Of a stretch of 64,000 nt of DNA, positions 55,150 through 63,510 are shown piece by piece (the first letter of the stretch is position 1; each line of letters begins with the position of its first letter). The DNA is taken from NCBI GenBank assembly GCA_013289765.1, contig JABCZI010000010.1, positions 124,001 through 188,000 on the forward strand, given 5' to 3'. Under the pieces are notes generated by a model. The model made no database searches. It worked only from the letters and a program-made list of their open reading frames with translations, and was not told the origin of the DNA. The DNA is from Acidobacteriota bacterium (GTDB lineage: Bacteria > Acidobacteriota > Terriglobia > Terriglobales > Acidobacteriaceae). Position numbers and translations under genes: made by a program.

Positions 55150-56037
55150 GTGCTGGGACGCGCCGTCTTCACCGGCAAACTGCCGCTCAGTTCGTCTGTG
55201 CTGCGCCCCATCGACCCGCTCATTCTCTCGCAGACGCGCACCACATTCTCTCTACTTGTCCTGCTTTCGCTACTGGTAGGTTCCAAAGGCTGGCAGCGTA
55301 TTAAGATGCCGGCCCGCGACCTCGCATACTGCGCCCTGCTTGGCATGCTCGGCGTGGCTATCTCGAATTATTTTTATTACGTTGCGATCCAGAGAACCAG
55401 CGTCGCCATCGCCATCATCGTGCAATACACTGCCCCGGTGTGGGTTCTGCTCTATGTGGTGGCCCGCCGCCAGCAAAAACTTTCGGCGCAAAAAGTTGCC
55501 GCTGTCGTTCTTGCCGTCACCGGAATCGCCCTCGTCATCAATCTTTTCAGTCGCACATCGATGCTTCGCCTGGATGCCTACGGCATCTTCGCAGCGCTCA
55601 TCGCCTCATTCTCGTTCGCGTTTTACAACGTTGCCGGACATGGCATCCTGGCCCGTTACGACCACTGGCGAGTCCTGGTCTGGACGCTCGCCTCCGCCGC
55701 CGCCTTCTGGCTCGTCATCAATCCTCCATGGAAAATCGTCGCCTCCCATTACGTGCCCGCGCAATGGCTGTTCCTTTTCGTTTTCTCGATGCTCTCTGTG
55801 CTCTGCGCCTTCTCTCTCTACTTCCTCGGCCTGCAGCATCTCGAGCCGACACGCGCCATCATTGCCAGCTGCCTCGAGCCGGTATTCTCCATTCTTCTGG
55901 CCGCAATGCTGTTAGGAGAGGTGCTCCGCCCGATCCAGACCGTCGGAATCGTCTTTGTGCTCGCCGCCATCGTGATCGTGCAGCGACCCACTCGCAGCTC
56001 ACTCGAAAAGCCCGTCACGGTTCAACCTATGGACTAA
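55150..56037 (+). CDS. EamA-family (DMT) transporter, apparent 5' frameshift
   Basis: The frame gives 295 aa from GTG 55150, but the first helix is cut. The same frame stays open upstream and encodes FFIASAALLWGVSAVLGRAV, a complete EamA first helix, without an ATG/GTG/TTG. An ATG at 55073 (MKVPLH) lies in the next frame; one missing base around 55090 (CACAT for CACCAT) would join it to PLRGYFFIAS. Two EamA halves of five helices each are visible, with repeat signature ILLAAMLLGEVLRPIQTVGIVFVL. Likely a drug/metabolite exporter. Either a frameshifted gene or a sequencing error. Confidence 0.82.
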   Translation: MLGRAVFTGKLPLSSSVLRPIDPLILSQTRTTFSLLVLLSLLVGSKGWQRIKMPARDLAYCALLGMLGVAISNYFYYVAIQRTSVAIAIIVQYTAPVWVLLYVVARRQQKLSAQKVAAVVLAVTGIALVINLFSRTSMLRLDAYGIFAALIASFSFAFYNVAGHGILARYDHWRVLVWTLASAAAFWLVINPPWKIVASHYVPAQWLFLFVFSMLSVLCAFSLYFLGLQHLEPTRAIIASCLEPVFSILLAAMLLGEVLRPIQTVGIVFVLAAIVIVQRPTRSSLEKPVTVQPMD

Positions 56038-56066
56038 TAAGCCCGCCTTCGCCAGACGATCAATTT

Positions 56067-57020
56067 TCATTCGGGGCTTGATCGCAGCCGCAGCAGATGA
56101 AAATATCTTCTCGCCTTCTTCACATCGCGCGCAATTTGCTCGCGCAACGCCTCCACTGACGGAAATTTGATCTCATCGCGCACTCGATCGAGAAAACAAA
56201 TTTCAACTTCGCTCTCCGGCGTCAGTTCAATCGTATGAAAGTTCAGCAAGTGCGTTTCAACGGCAAACGAATCGGCGCCAAACGTTGGACGATTCCCAAT
56301 ATTCGTTACGGAATCAAAGCGCTCGGTTCCCACCCGCGTCCACGTGATGTAGACGCCATCTTTGGGCACAAGTTCCTCGTAGCGCGCGAGATTAATGGTT
56401 GGAACGGTGTACTTTGAACCATAGCCGCGCCCGCGCCCTGGCGTACCCAAAATGGCGAAGGGACGCGTCAGTAGATGTCGCGCCCGGCTTACTCGTCCCT
56501 CGCCGACAAGTTTCCGGATGTGGCTGCTCGATACCGGCTCGCCCCGCAGTTTCTGCTCCGGGTAGACCTTCACTTCAAAGCCCATCTCCTGCCCAACCTG
56601 GGTCAATAGATTTACGTCGCCCGCGGCTTTGTGTCCGAAGCGAAAGTTGTAGCCTTCGTGCACTTCGCGCGCATGCAACTTCTTTTTCAGGATGCGTTCG
56701 ATAAACTGCCGCGGCGTCATAAGCGACAGATCTCGCCCGAAGGGCAGCACCAGAACCGCATCAATTCCAGTGCCTTCGAGCAAGCGCAATTTTTCCGCCA
56801 GCGGAGTCAGCAGCTTGAGTCCTGAATCCGGACGCAAGATGCGCGCCGGATGCGGCTCAAAAATAACCGCCACCGCCTTGCCTCCACATTTCCGCGCCCG
56901 CCGCACAATTTCGCCAAGCACATGCGCGTGCGCCCGATGCACTCCGTCAAAATTCCCCACACTCACGAGCGATGGGCCGAAGTCCCCCGGAACATCTTCG
57001 AGTTTGTGAAAAACCTGCAT
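56067..57020 (-). CDS. ribF: Bifunctional riboflavin kinase / FAD synthetase
   Basis: 317 aa. The N-terminal adenylyltransferase has VSVGNFDGVHRAHAHVLGEI (GNFDGVH, residues 23-29), KLRLLEGTGIDAVLVLPFG and VHEGYNFRFGHKAAGDV. The kinase domain has GTPGRGRGYGSKYTVPTINL (about 192-211; PTINL binds Mg-ATP), GVYITW and ETHLLNF. It makes FMN and FAD from riboflavin. It is followed by the MBL-fold gene on the same strand, 58 bp away across a TCCGTG microrepeat. Confidence 0.95.
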   Translation of the reverse strand: MQVFHKLEDVPGDFGPSLVSVGNFDGVHRAHAHVLGEIVRRARKCGGKAVAVIFEPHPARILRPDSGLKLLTPLAEKLRLLEGTGIDAVLVLPFGRDLSLMTPRQFIERILKKKLHAREVHEGYNFRFGHKAAGDVNLLTQVGQEMGFEVKVYPEQKLRGEPVSSSHIRKLVGEGRVSRARHLLTRPFAILGTPGRGRGYGSKYTVPTINLARYEELVPKDGVYITWTRVGTERFDSVTNIGNRPTFGADSFAVETHLLNFHTIELTPESEVEICFLDRVRDEIKFPSVEALREQIARDVKKARRYFHLLRLRSSPE

Positions 57021-57046
57021 GAGTCAGGAAAAGAATGAAGCGGTAC

Positions 57047-57072
57047 TATCCGTGTTAATCCGTGAGATCCGT
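57047..57072. repeat. TCCGTG microrepeat between ribF and the MBL gene
   Basis: Three copies of TCCGTG within 26 bp at about 10-bp spacing. Two further copies occur at 13556-13571, just before arsR. Similar runs are seen in many soil-bacterial intergenic regions. Confidence 0.5.
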
Positions 57073-57078
57073 GGCCAA

Positions 57079-57894
57079 CTAGATTTCAAACTCCAGCTTC
57101 AGCCCGTCGTACGAAAGCCGCACATGCGGCGGCAGCGTTGCATTGGTCTCCTCATGCCCAAGATCGTGGCAGATGTGGGTGAAGAATGCCCGCTTCGCTT
57201 TCACCCGCTCGACAATGCGAAGCGAATTTTCGACAGTCGAATGCGTGGGATGCGGCTTATGCCGCAGCGCATCCAGAAAAAGAATATCCAGCCCTTCCAG
57301 TTGATGGAATGACGCTTCCGGAATCTCGCTGTGGTCGGTGAGGTAGGCCGCCGATCCAAAGCGGTATCCGTAAATTTCCGCTTCGCCATGGATAATCCTC
57401 ACCGGTTCAAAGCGCGCGCCAAAAACTTCGACCGGCCCGTCGATCGGCCGCAACTCCAGCCGCGGCAAGCCGCCAAATTTGTAATCCGCGTCGAAAATGT
57501 AACTGAACATCCTGCGCAGAAAAGCCGCGGCATCCGGACGCGCGTAAAGCGGCAGCTTCCCCGGTCTGTGGCAATAACTCAGAGGGCGCAGATCGTCGAT
57601 GCCAAGAATGTGATCGGCATGGGTGTGCGTGTAAAAAACCGCGTCCACGCGGGTGATGCGCTCGCGAATCGCCTGCGCGTAAAAATCAGGCGTGGTGTCG
57701 ATGAGCACCACTTTGCCCGCATACTCGATCATGATTGAGGGCCGGGTGCGGCGGTCATGGGGATCGCTGGAGTGGCAGACGGCGCAATCGCATCCCAGCG
57801 TAGGCACGCCCATTGACGTGCCGCTGCCCAGCACCGTCAGCGTAGCCTTCACGGCCGGGCCTGCTTCCTCATCGTCCTTTGGTTCCCGTGGCAA
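57079..57894 (-). CDS. MBL-fold metallo-hydrolase (PhnP-like)
   Basis: 271 aa from TTG 57894, overlapping the upstream DUF1844 gene by 26 nt; GTG at 57852 is an alternative. The metal-binding signature is FYTHTHADHILGIDDLR (HxHxDH, about 88-95), with later His in RIIHGEAE, YLTDHSEIPE and FFTHICHDLGH. The Cys cluster LGCDCAVCHSSDPHDRR near the N-terminus matches the PhnP-type phosphodiesterase/DNA-repair-like subgroup. A cytosolic hydrolase; the substrate may be a cyclic phosphodiester. The overlap suggests co-translation with the DUF1844 gene. Confidence 0.88.
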   Translation of the reverse strand: MPREPKDDEEAGPAVKATLTVLGSGTSMGVPTLGCDCAVCHSSDPHDRRTRPSIMIEYAGKVVLIDTTPDFYAQAIRERITRVDAVFYTHTHADHILGIDDLRPLSYCHRPGKLPLYARPDAAAFLRRMFSYIFDADYKFGGLPRLELRPIDGPVEVFGARFEPVRIIHGEAEIYGYRFGSAAYLTDHSEIPEASFHQLEGLDILFLDALRHKPHPTHSTVENSLRIVERVKAKRAFFTHICHDLGHEETNATLPPHVRLSYDGLKLEFEI

Positions 57895-58480
57895 CTCCGG
57901 GCTGCGGCGGACGCGACAGCGCGTTAGTCACCTCCACGTAGGCCATGCGCACTTCGTAGAGGCTGTTCTGCAGGAATGTTTCTTCCGTGGAAGTCAGGTT
58001 GCCCTTGGTTTTTTCCGCGAGCAGTGAGAGCGTGTCGATGGTCTGCCGCGCACCTATGATGTCCACGCGAGGCTGTTCCCCCTGCTGATGCATCAATCCC
58101 AACTGCAGCATCGCTGTCATATAGAGCGACGCCAGGAAGCGCTCGAATGTCATTTCAAATTCTTTTGCGGAACGGCCGCTCAGTTCTACGCGCGAATCCA
58201 ATTCTTTCGACGACTCGCGATAGGCGTCAGCCTGAGCCCTTTGCTCGGCTGCCGTCGGGGGAGGCGGCATGGTTTCCGTCGTTGTGGTTGCGGTGTCTTG
58301 AGCGGGAAATTCTGCAACCGATTTGGCGGCGGACACAGTTTCCTTAGGTGCGGCTGGAGTCGGCGCCGGTGCCCTCGGGATCTCTACTTCTTCGCGAGCT
58401 TCGCTGCGTAACTCGCCATCCTCCGTAAATAAACGACGGTCAGTTACGGTGAAACCAGAATCCTGTCTCTTTTCAGCCAT
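57869..58480 (-). CDS. DUF1844 domain protein
   Basis: 203 aa. The first 100 residues are a Pro/Ala/Thr-rich, probably disordered arm. The C-terminal DUF1844 domain reads FEMTFERFLASLYMTAMLQLGLM, ARQTIDTLSLLAEKTKGNLTSTEETFLQNSLYEVRMAYVEV. The family is an all-helical module found widely in Acidobacteria and Planctomycetes; function unknown. It overlaps the MBL gene by 26 nt and lies 80 bp after ygfZ's end. Confidence 0.85.
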   Translation of the reverse strand: MAEKRQDSGFTVTDRRLFTEDGELRSEAREEVEIPRAPAPTPAAPKETVSAAKSVAEFPAQDTATTTTETMPPPPTAAEQRAQADAYRESSKELDSRVELSGRSAKEFEMTFERFLASLYMTAMLQLGLMHQQGEQPRVDIIGARQTIDTLSLLAEKTKGNLTSTEETFLQNSLYEVRMAYVEVTNALSRPPQPGVATGTKGR

Positions 58481-58560
58481 GGCATCTGTCCTTGTAGATC
58501 GCGGTTCGAGATCTTGATGAATCTCTTGCGATGGAAAACTAATTCGGTGAAAACTAATTC

Positions 58561-59691
58561 TTAGACTTTGTGCAGCACAGCGTCGTCTACCAGCCGCGAC
58601 GCGCTGCTCTCAAGCGGCAATTGAATCACGGTCGCGCTGGATGTTCCAATTGTTACCTGGCGCCCTGGGATTCCAACCTCGCGTCGTATATATCCCAGCG
58701 CAATCCTTCGCTCGTCAGGGCCCGTTCGCAGCGCCGCGACGCTGGTGATCTCGCCAACTTCTTTTTCTGCGGCGACAATCTTTGCTCCCGCCGAAATCTC
58801 CGCCGCACCTTCTATCAGGAAGCCAGTGAATTTGCGGTGCACGTTGCCGCGCGAGCGGATGCGCTCCACAATCTCCTGCCCCACGTAACAGCCCTTGTTA
58901 AAGTTGAGGGCGCGCATCTGTTCGGTTTCCTGGGGCAGGTCGCGTTCGCGAATGTCTGTGCCGTAGAGAGGAATGCCGGCTGTGATGCGCTGCATTTCCA
59001 ACGCCTCGCTGCCCACTGGCGTGGCACCCGCGGAAATTAATGCCTGCCAGGTTTTATAAACGTCTTTGGGATCGAGCCAAATTTCGTAGGACTCTCGCGG
59101 CGCATCTTCGCCACGGATCACTGTGCACTCCAGGCAATCGCACTCGCACGCGCATTGCGGCGTCATCACCTGCGACGGCTCCATTTCCGGAACCGCGATC
59201 CCCACGGCATTCAACAGCTCTCGCGACCGCGGACCCGCCAAGCCGAGTGCGGTTTGGTTCTCGCTGATATTCACCAGCTCCACGTCGTCCATGATGATGA
59301 AATGATCAAAGGTCGCGATAACCTTCTCCACCTGGCTGCGATCGGTTTCCACCAGAAGCGATTCTCCCCGGTTGTAAACCTGCATGTCGCCGAGTATGCG
59401 GCCCTGCGGGTTCAGCAGGAAAGCATAGACGCCGTGTCCCACAGCGAGGTCGCGAATGTTGTTGGTGACCATGCCATTCATCCAGCGCACGCGGTCGCCG
59501 CCGGAAAGTGAAATCCTGGCGCGAAAGCCCAGGTCGTATATCCCGCAACCATTCAGCAGGGCAGAGAACTCCTGCTGGGGATCCGCAAAACGCGTGGCGG
59601 TAATGGCGCCGCGATAGCCGCTCACATCGCGCGGCCGCGCTACATTCACCGTCTGCGGGCCAAGTGCGTCTTGGAGGGGGGTGGGCACCAT
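58561..59691 (-). CDS. ygfZ: Folate-binding YgfZ/GcvT-family protein
   Basis: 376 aa. The hallmark is NFKGCYVGQEI-type sequence, here FNKGCYVGQEIVERIRSRG (about 240-258), with the YgfZ Cys that takes part in Fe-S repair. Earlier motifs include SGGDRVRWMNGMVTNNI and VHxVLLNPQGRILGDMQVYN-like sequence (YAFLLNPQGRILGDMQ). The C-terminal beta part (GFLIEGAAEISAGAKIV, GYIRREVG) is normal. YgfZ uses tetrahydrofolate to maintain Fe-S cluster proteins. An unusual cluster CACECDCLEC (about 168-177) lies in the middle. Confidence 0.9.
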   Translation of the reverse strand: MVPTPLQDALGPQTVNVARPRDVSGYRGAITATRFADPQQEFSALLNGCGIYDLGFRARISLSGGDRVRWMNGMVTNNIRDLAVGHGVYAFLLNPQGRILGDMQVYNRGESLLVETDRSQVEKVIATFDHFIIMDDVELVNISENQTALGLAGPRSRELLNAVGIAVPEMEPSQVMTPQCACECDCLECTVIRGEDAPRESYEIWLDPKDVYKTWQALISAGATPVGSEALEMQRITAGIPLYGTDIRERDLPQETEQMRALNFNKGCYVGQEIVERIRSRGNVHRKFTGFLIEGAAEISAGAKIVAAEKEVGEITSVAALRTGPDERRIALGYIRREVGIPGRQVTIGTSSATVIQLPLESSASRLVDDAVLHKV

Positions 59692-60082
59692 TTCGAATTC
59701 AATTATAAGCGAAGCGGAAGGCGAAACTCTCTCAACTCGGTCGATGAATCGGCCTCAGACGATTTCGCCGCTCTTATGTAGAATCAGCTACTTCCACCAG
59801 GATTCGACGACTTCCACCGGAAATCAATAACTTAGCCAGAAGTTAACACAAGGAGGCTTTCCCGGCGATCTCAGAGCCTTCTCGCGATGAAGGCCGCCAA
59901 GTGCCGTCGCAGGATTAAACGCCGCCGTGCGAGCTTCCTAGGTGCCCTAGCGTCGATTTCACGCTTGGTCGCCTCGGTGCGTGGAGTGGACTTGGAACTC
60001 TCCGCGATTCCCTGACCTATAGCTGGCAGCAAATCACAAGTCTAACCTACTCATTCCGCTTGCCTTGTGTTACTTTTCTGCC
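59692..60082. other. 391-bp region upstream of the LeuB-like gene, no recognised gene
   Basis: Contains two adjacent 20-bp direct repeats (59781-59820, shared core ACTTCCACC), an orphan perfect Shine-Dalgarno (AAGGAGG, 59850-59856) with no ATG/GTG/TTG within reach, a hairpin GCCTTC/GAAGGC just after it, and a 42-codon open frame (59887-60015) with a basic N-terminus. No tRNA or known riboswitch fold was recognised. Confidence 0.5.
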
Positions 60083-61168
60083 GTGGACCCGCAAATCAGT
60101 GCCAGGAAGCGCATAGCCGTTATCCCGGGCGATGGGATCGGCCGGGAAGTAGTTCCGCAAGCTCTCAAAGCTATCCAAGCCTCGGGCGCCAAGGTTGAGT
60201 TCAGCGAATTCGACTGGGGCGCCGACCGCTATCTTCGCGATGGCGTGACCGTCCCACGTGATGGCTTCGCCATGCTGGCGCGTGACTTTGACGCGATTTT
60301 CGCCGGCGCCTTTGGCGATCCGCGAGTCAAAACAAATATCCATGCCAAAGAGATTCTTCTCGGCATGCGCTTTCAGATGGATCTTTACGCCAACGTGCGG
60401 CCCGTGCGTTTGCTCGATGCGGCGTTGTGTCCGTTGAAAGGCGTCGAACCGAAGGATGTGGATTTTGTTGTAATTCGCGAAAATACGGAAGGCGTCTACA
60501 CCGATGCCGGCGGCGTATTCAAGCAGGGCACGGCGGACGAGGTCGCGATTCAGGAGGACATCAACACGCGCAAAGGTGTGGAGCGCATCATCCGCTTCGC
60601 CTTCGAATACTGCGAGCGTCACAAAAAGCTGGACGGCTCGCCGCGCCAACGTGTCCTGATGTGCGATAAGTCGAACGCCATGACTCACGCCGGCGGTTTA
60701 TGGCAGCGCGTGTTCAAGGAAGTCGCCGCCGAGTTTCCCCAGATCGCAACCCAGCACATGTATGTGGACGCGCTCTGCATGCAGATGGTTCACGATCCGC
60801 GGCCGTTCGACGTGATCGTCACCAACAATATGTTTGGCGACATCATCACCGACCTCGCCGCAGGACTGCAGGGCGGCCTCGGCATGGCGGCCAGCGGAAA
60901 TATCCATCCCGGAAAAACTTCGATGTTCGAGCCAGTGCATGGCTCCGCCCCGCCCATCGCCGGAAAAAATGTGGCGAACCCCTTCGGCGCGATTCTGACT
61001 GCGGCCATGATGCTGGGCCATTTAGGATTGACGCATGAAGCCGAAAAGATTGATGCCGCCGTTTTGGAAGCAGTACGGCAGAACAAAACCACGCAGGATG
61101 TCGGCGGAACGTTAGGCACGCGCGAAGCCGGAGAGTCGGTGGCTACCTTCGTCGCCGGACGTCATTAG
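60083..61168 (+). CDS. leuB: Isopropylmalate/isocitrate dehydrogenase-family enzyme, probable LeuB
   Basis: 361 aa from GTG 60083; TTG 60065 is possible and neither has a Shine-Dalgarno. Fold: KRIAVIPGDGIGREVVPQALKA (split VIPGDGIGREV, about 13-23), ENTEGVYTDAGG (about 136-147, where LeuB and tartrate-type dehydrogenases share this loop), VYTDAGGVFKQGTADEVA, the metal Asp in TNNMFGDIITDLAAGLQGG and EPVHGSAPPIAGKNVANP. All catalytic positions are present. It oxidises 3-isopropylmalate, or possibly tartrate/related diacid, with NAD. No other leucine genes are nearby. Confidence 0.85.
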   Translation: MDPQISARKRIAVIPGDGIGREVVPQALKAIQASGAKVEFSEFDWGADRYLRDGVTVPRDGFAMLARDFDAIFAGAFGDPRVKTNIHAKEILLGMRFQMDLYANVRPVRLLDAALCPLKGVEPKDVDFVVIRENTEGVYTDAGGVFKQGTADEVAIQEDINTRKGVERIIRFAFEYCERHKKLDGSPRQRVLMCDKSNAMTHAGGLWQRVFKEVAAEFPQIATQHMYVDALCMQMVHDPRPFDVIVTNNMFGDIITDLAAGLQGGLGMAASGNIHPGKTSMFEPVHGSAPPIAGKNVANPFGAILTAAMMLGHLGLTHEAEKIDAAVLEAVRQNKTTQDVGGTLGTREAGESVATFVAGRH

Positions 61169-61180
61169 GACGCACTGGTC

Positions 61181-61858
61181 TTAGGACGCACCGACCCGGC
61201 CCGCCAGCAAAGCGAACTCTCTCCACTTCCAGTGGCAGTCCACATCGGCAAACCCAATTTCCTGCAGCCATTGCAGCTGCGTTTCGACGTCCAACAATTT
61301 ATTGGACGGGTCTTCCGTCTCCGGCGTCTTGTCGAGGTGAGATAACATTTCGTCATGCAGTCGCTCCGTGGGCGATGCGACATGCTCGAGGTTGCAGAAG
61401 ACTCCGCCGGGGTTCAGCAAACTATAGATCTCCGCATAAAGCGCTCGTTTGCGTTCGTGAGTCACATGATGAATCGCGAAGCAGGAAACGACAGCGTCGA
61501 ACTTTCCCAGATCGGGGAGCGGATAATCGAGATTATGAATCTTGATCGTAACGGAAGGATCGCCAGCAAAGCGCCTGGCGGCGGCTTCGAGCATTGCCGG
61601 CGAGAAGTCGACGGCTACAGCTTCAACCCTTGGTGAAGTTCCTTCGCTCCTCAGCCGTTCCGACAACTCACCCTTCACCAGAGCCAGCAGCCGGCCATCG
61701 CCGGTGCCGAGGTCGAGAATTCGCCGCGTGCTCGGGGGAATAAATTCAAGAAGCGCAGACTCGCCTTCGGTGCGGTGTGGAACAGATTCGGCGCGGCTCA
61801 AATACTCCGCCGCATGATCGGATGAACTCCAGAGGTTAATCGCAGGTTTCGTCGTCAT
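61181..61858 (-). CDS. Class I SAM-dependent methyltransferase
   Basis: 225 aa. Motif I is ILDLGTGDGRLLALVKGEL (about 49-67), motif II VDFSPAMLEAAARRF, motif III FDAVVSCFAIHHVTHE, and the acceptor side GGVFCNLEHV. The pattern FAIHHVTHERKRALYAEIYSLLNPGG resembles trans-aconitate/tRNA-type methyltransferases, without a decisive motif. Substrate unknown. It is convergent with leuB (12 bp between ends). Confidence 0.85.
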   Translation of the reverse strand: MTTKPAINLWSSSDHAAEYLSRAESVPHRTEGESALLEFIPPSTRRILDLGTGDGRLLALVKGELSERLRSEGTSPRVEAVAVDFSPAMLEAAARRFAGDPSVTIKIHNLDYPLPDLGKFDAVVSCFAIHHVTHERKRALYAEIYSLLNPGGVFCNLEHVASPTERLHDEMLSHLDKTPETEDPSNKLLDVETQLQWLQEIGFADVDCHWKWREFALLAGRVGAS

Positions 61859-61939
61859 ATTAGTCCTTGAAGCAGGTTTGTCCTTGAAGCATGCTTGCTC
61901 TTGAAGAAAGTATAGCCATACAGGGTAGACTCGTTGCTA

Positions 61940-63490
61940 ATGAATACCGTTAAGTTGCTCTGCCGAAGACTTCAAACCGCGTTCGTGCCGGTTGTGCTGC
62001 TTGGACTGCTAAGCGTGGCCGAAGGACAGCGGCAGCAAGATCAAACTCAGCCCTTGGATCAAAGTCAAAAGCAGGCGGACAAGAGTGTCGGCTCCACTCA
62101 AGATAACAAATCTGCTGGAGGGGACGCCGGCGCTGCAAAGACCTCCCAACAGAAACCGGAGGTTAAGATCACGCCGCGCGAGGCGGAGGAACTGTTTCAC
62201 TCCATCGATGAGATTCTGGCTTTTGACAGCAAGCACAGCGGCCTGCCGATCAAGAAAGAAGTGAAGCGCCGGCTGACCAGCCGCGACGAAGTGGTCTCGT
62301 ACCTGACCAAGCACATGAAAGACGAAGATGTGAAACGGCTGCAGCGATCGGAGTTGGTGTTGAAAAAGTTTGGGCTGCTGCCACGCGATTTCGACTTGGA
62401 AAAGCTGTTGGTGTCGTTGCTGCGCGAGCAGGTCGCCGGTTATTACGATCCCAAGACAAAGACAGTCAACCTGCTGGACTGGGTTCCGATCGAACAGCAG
62501 GAACCGGTGATGGCGCATGAATTGACCCATGCCCTGCAGGATCAGTCGATCAACCTCAACCGGTTTATGAAGAAGGGCGAGAAGGATCTGGGCGAGATGA
62601 AAAAAGATCCCACGCCTGCCGACATCGAAAATGACGAGATCGATAGTGCGCGCGAGGCTGTGGTTGAGGGACAGGCGGAAGCAATGATGCTGGAGTACGA
62701 ACTGGCGCCCGTGGGCCGTTCGATTTCCGACTCGCCGGACCTGGTGGAGACCATGGAATCTCAAATGGCCAACGGGACCGACGACTCAACCGTATTCAAA
62801 GACGCTCCCATCTTTCTAAGAGAATCGCTGACATTTCCGTACAGTTACGGTTTGAACTTCGTTGTAAAGCTGATGCAAAAGGGTGGAAAGCAGAAAGCGT
62901 TCGCGGCAGTGCTGGCGAAGCCTCCGCACACGACGCGGCAGATCATGCAGCCGGAGACATACCTTTCCGATGAAAAGATTGAGCCCATGCGCGTGCCGGA
63001 CTTCAAGCACGACTTCAAGGACTACGTGAAGTTCGATATTGGCGCCATGGGAGAGTTCGATGTTGCGGTGCTCGTTGAGCAATATGCGGGCAAAAAGCTG
63101 TCGGACGAAATGTATCCGGAGTGGCGCGGAGGGTACTACTATGCGTCGCGTCCCAAGGGCGACCTTGCGGCGCCGCTGGGTCTGATGTACGCATCGCGCT
63201 GGTCGAGCGCCGCAAAGGCCTCGGAGTTTGCGGAGATTTATGCGCGAGCGCTTCAACAGCGGTATAAGAAGGTGGAAGAAGTTTCAGAACCTTCATGGCG
63301 AAAGACCGCTAAAGATAAAGATCAGGATGGCAAAATTAAGATTGAAGCCCTAAACGGCCGGCACGCATGGACCACGGAAGAAGGTGCGGTGGTGATCGAA
63401 GAACATGGCGACACGGTGTTGGTGTGTGAGAGCTTGGACGCGTCGACTACAGAGGCGTTGGAGCGTGAAGTTTTTGCGGCAGCGAAATAG
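61940..63490 (+). CDS. Putative secreted HELTH metalloprotease, no recognised family
   Basis: 516 aa from ATG 61940 (the frame opens two codons earlier). N-terminal hydrophobic segment (about 6-25, likely a signal), then a Gln/Lys/Asp-rich low-complexity stretch. The zinc-like site is QEPVMAHELTHALQDQSI (HELTH about 192-196), followed by DSAREAVVEGQAEAMMLEYEL, where the E-G-Q-A-E segment may give the third ligand. The C-terminus has GRHAWTTEEGAVVIEEHGDTVLVCESLD. Single gene. Similar proteins occur in Acidobacteria as hypothetical proteins, from memory. Confidence 0.8.
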   Translation: MNTVKLLCRRLQTAFVPVVLLGLLSVAEGQRQQDQTQPLDQSQKQADKSVGSTQDNKSAGGDAGAAKTSQQKPEVKITPREAEELFHSIDEILAFDSKHSGLPIKKEVKRRLTSRDEVVSYLTKHMKDEDVKRLQRSELVLKKFGLLPRDFDLEKLLVSLLREQVAGYYDPKTKTVNLLDWVPIEQQEPVMAHELTHALQDQSINLNRFMKKGEKDLGEMKKDPTPADIENDEIDSAREAVVEGQAEAMMLEYELAPVGRSISDSPDLVETMESQMANGTDDSTVFKDAPIFLRESLTFPYSYGLNFVVKLMQKGGKQKAFAAVLAKPPHTTRQIMQPETYLSDEKIEPMRVPDFKHDFKDYVKFDIGAMGEFDVAVLVEQYAGKKLSDEMYPEWRGGYYYASRPKGDLAAPLGLMYASRWSSAAKASEFAEIYARALQQRYKKVEEVSEPSWRKTAKDKDQDGKIKIEALNGRHAWTTEEGAVVIEEHGDTVLVCESLDASTTEALEREVFAAAK

Positions 63491-63510
63491 TGTATCGCTG
63501 ATGTTTATCG

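Noticed and set aside
59887-60015. Small basic protein gene (42 codons)
   Set aside because: No ribosome-binding site at usual distance and no recognisable family; kept only as part of the unexplained region.
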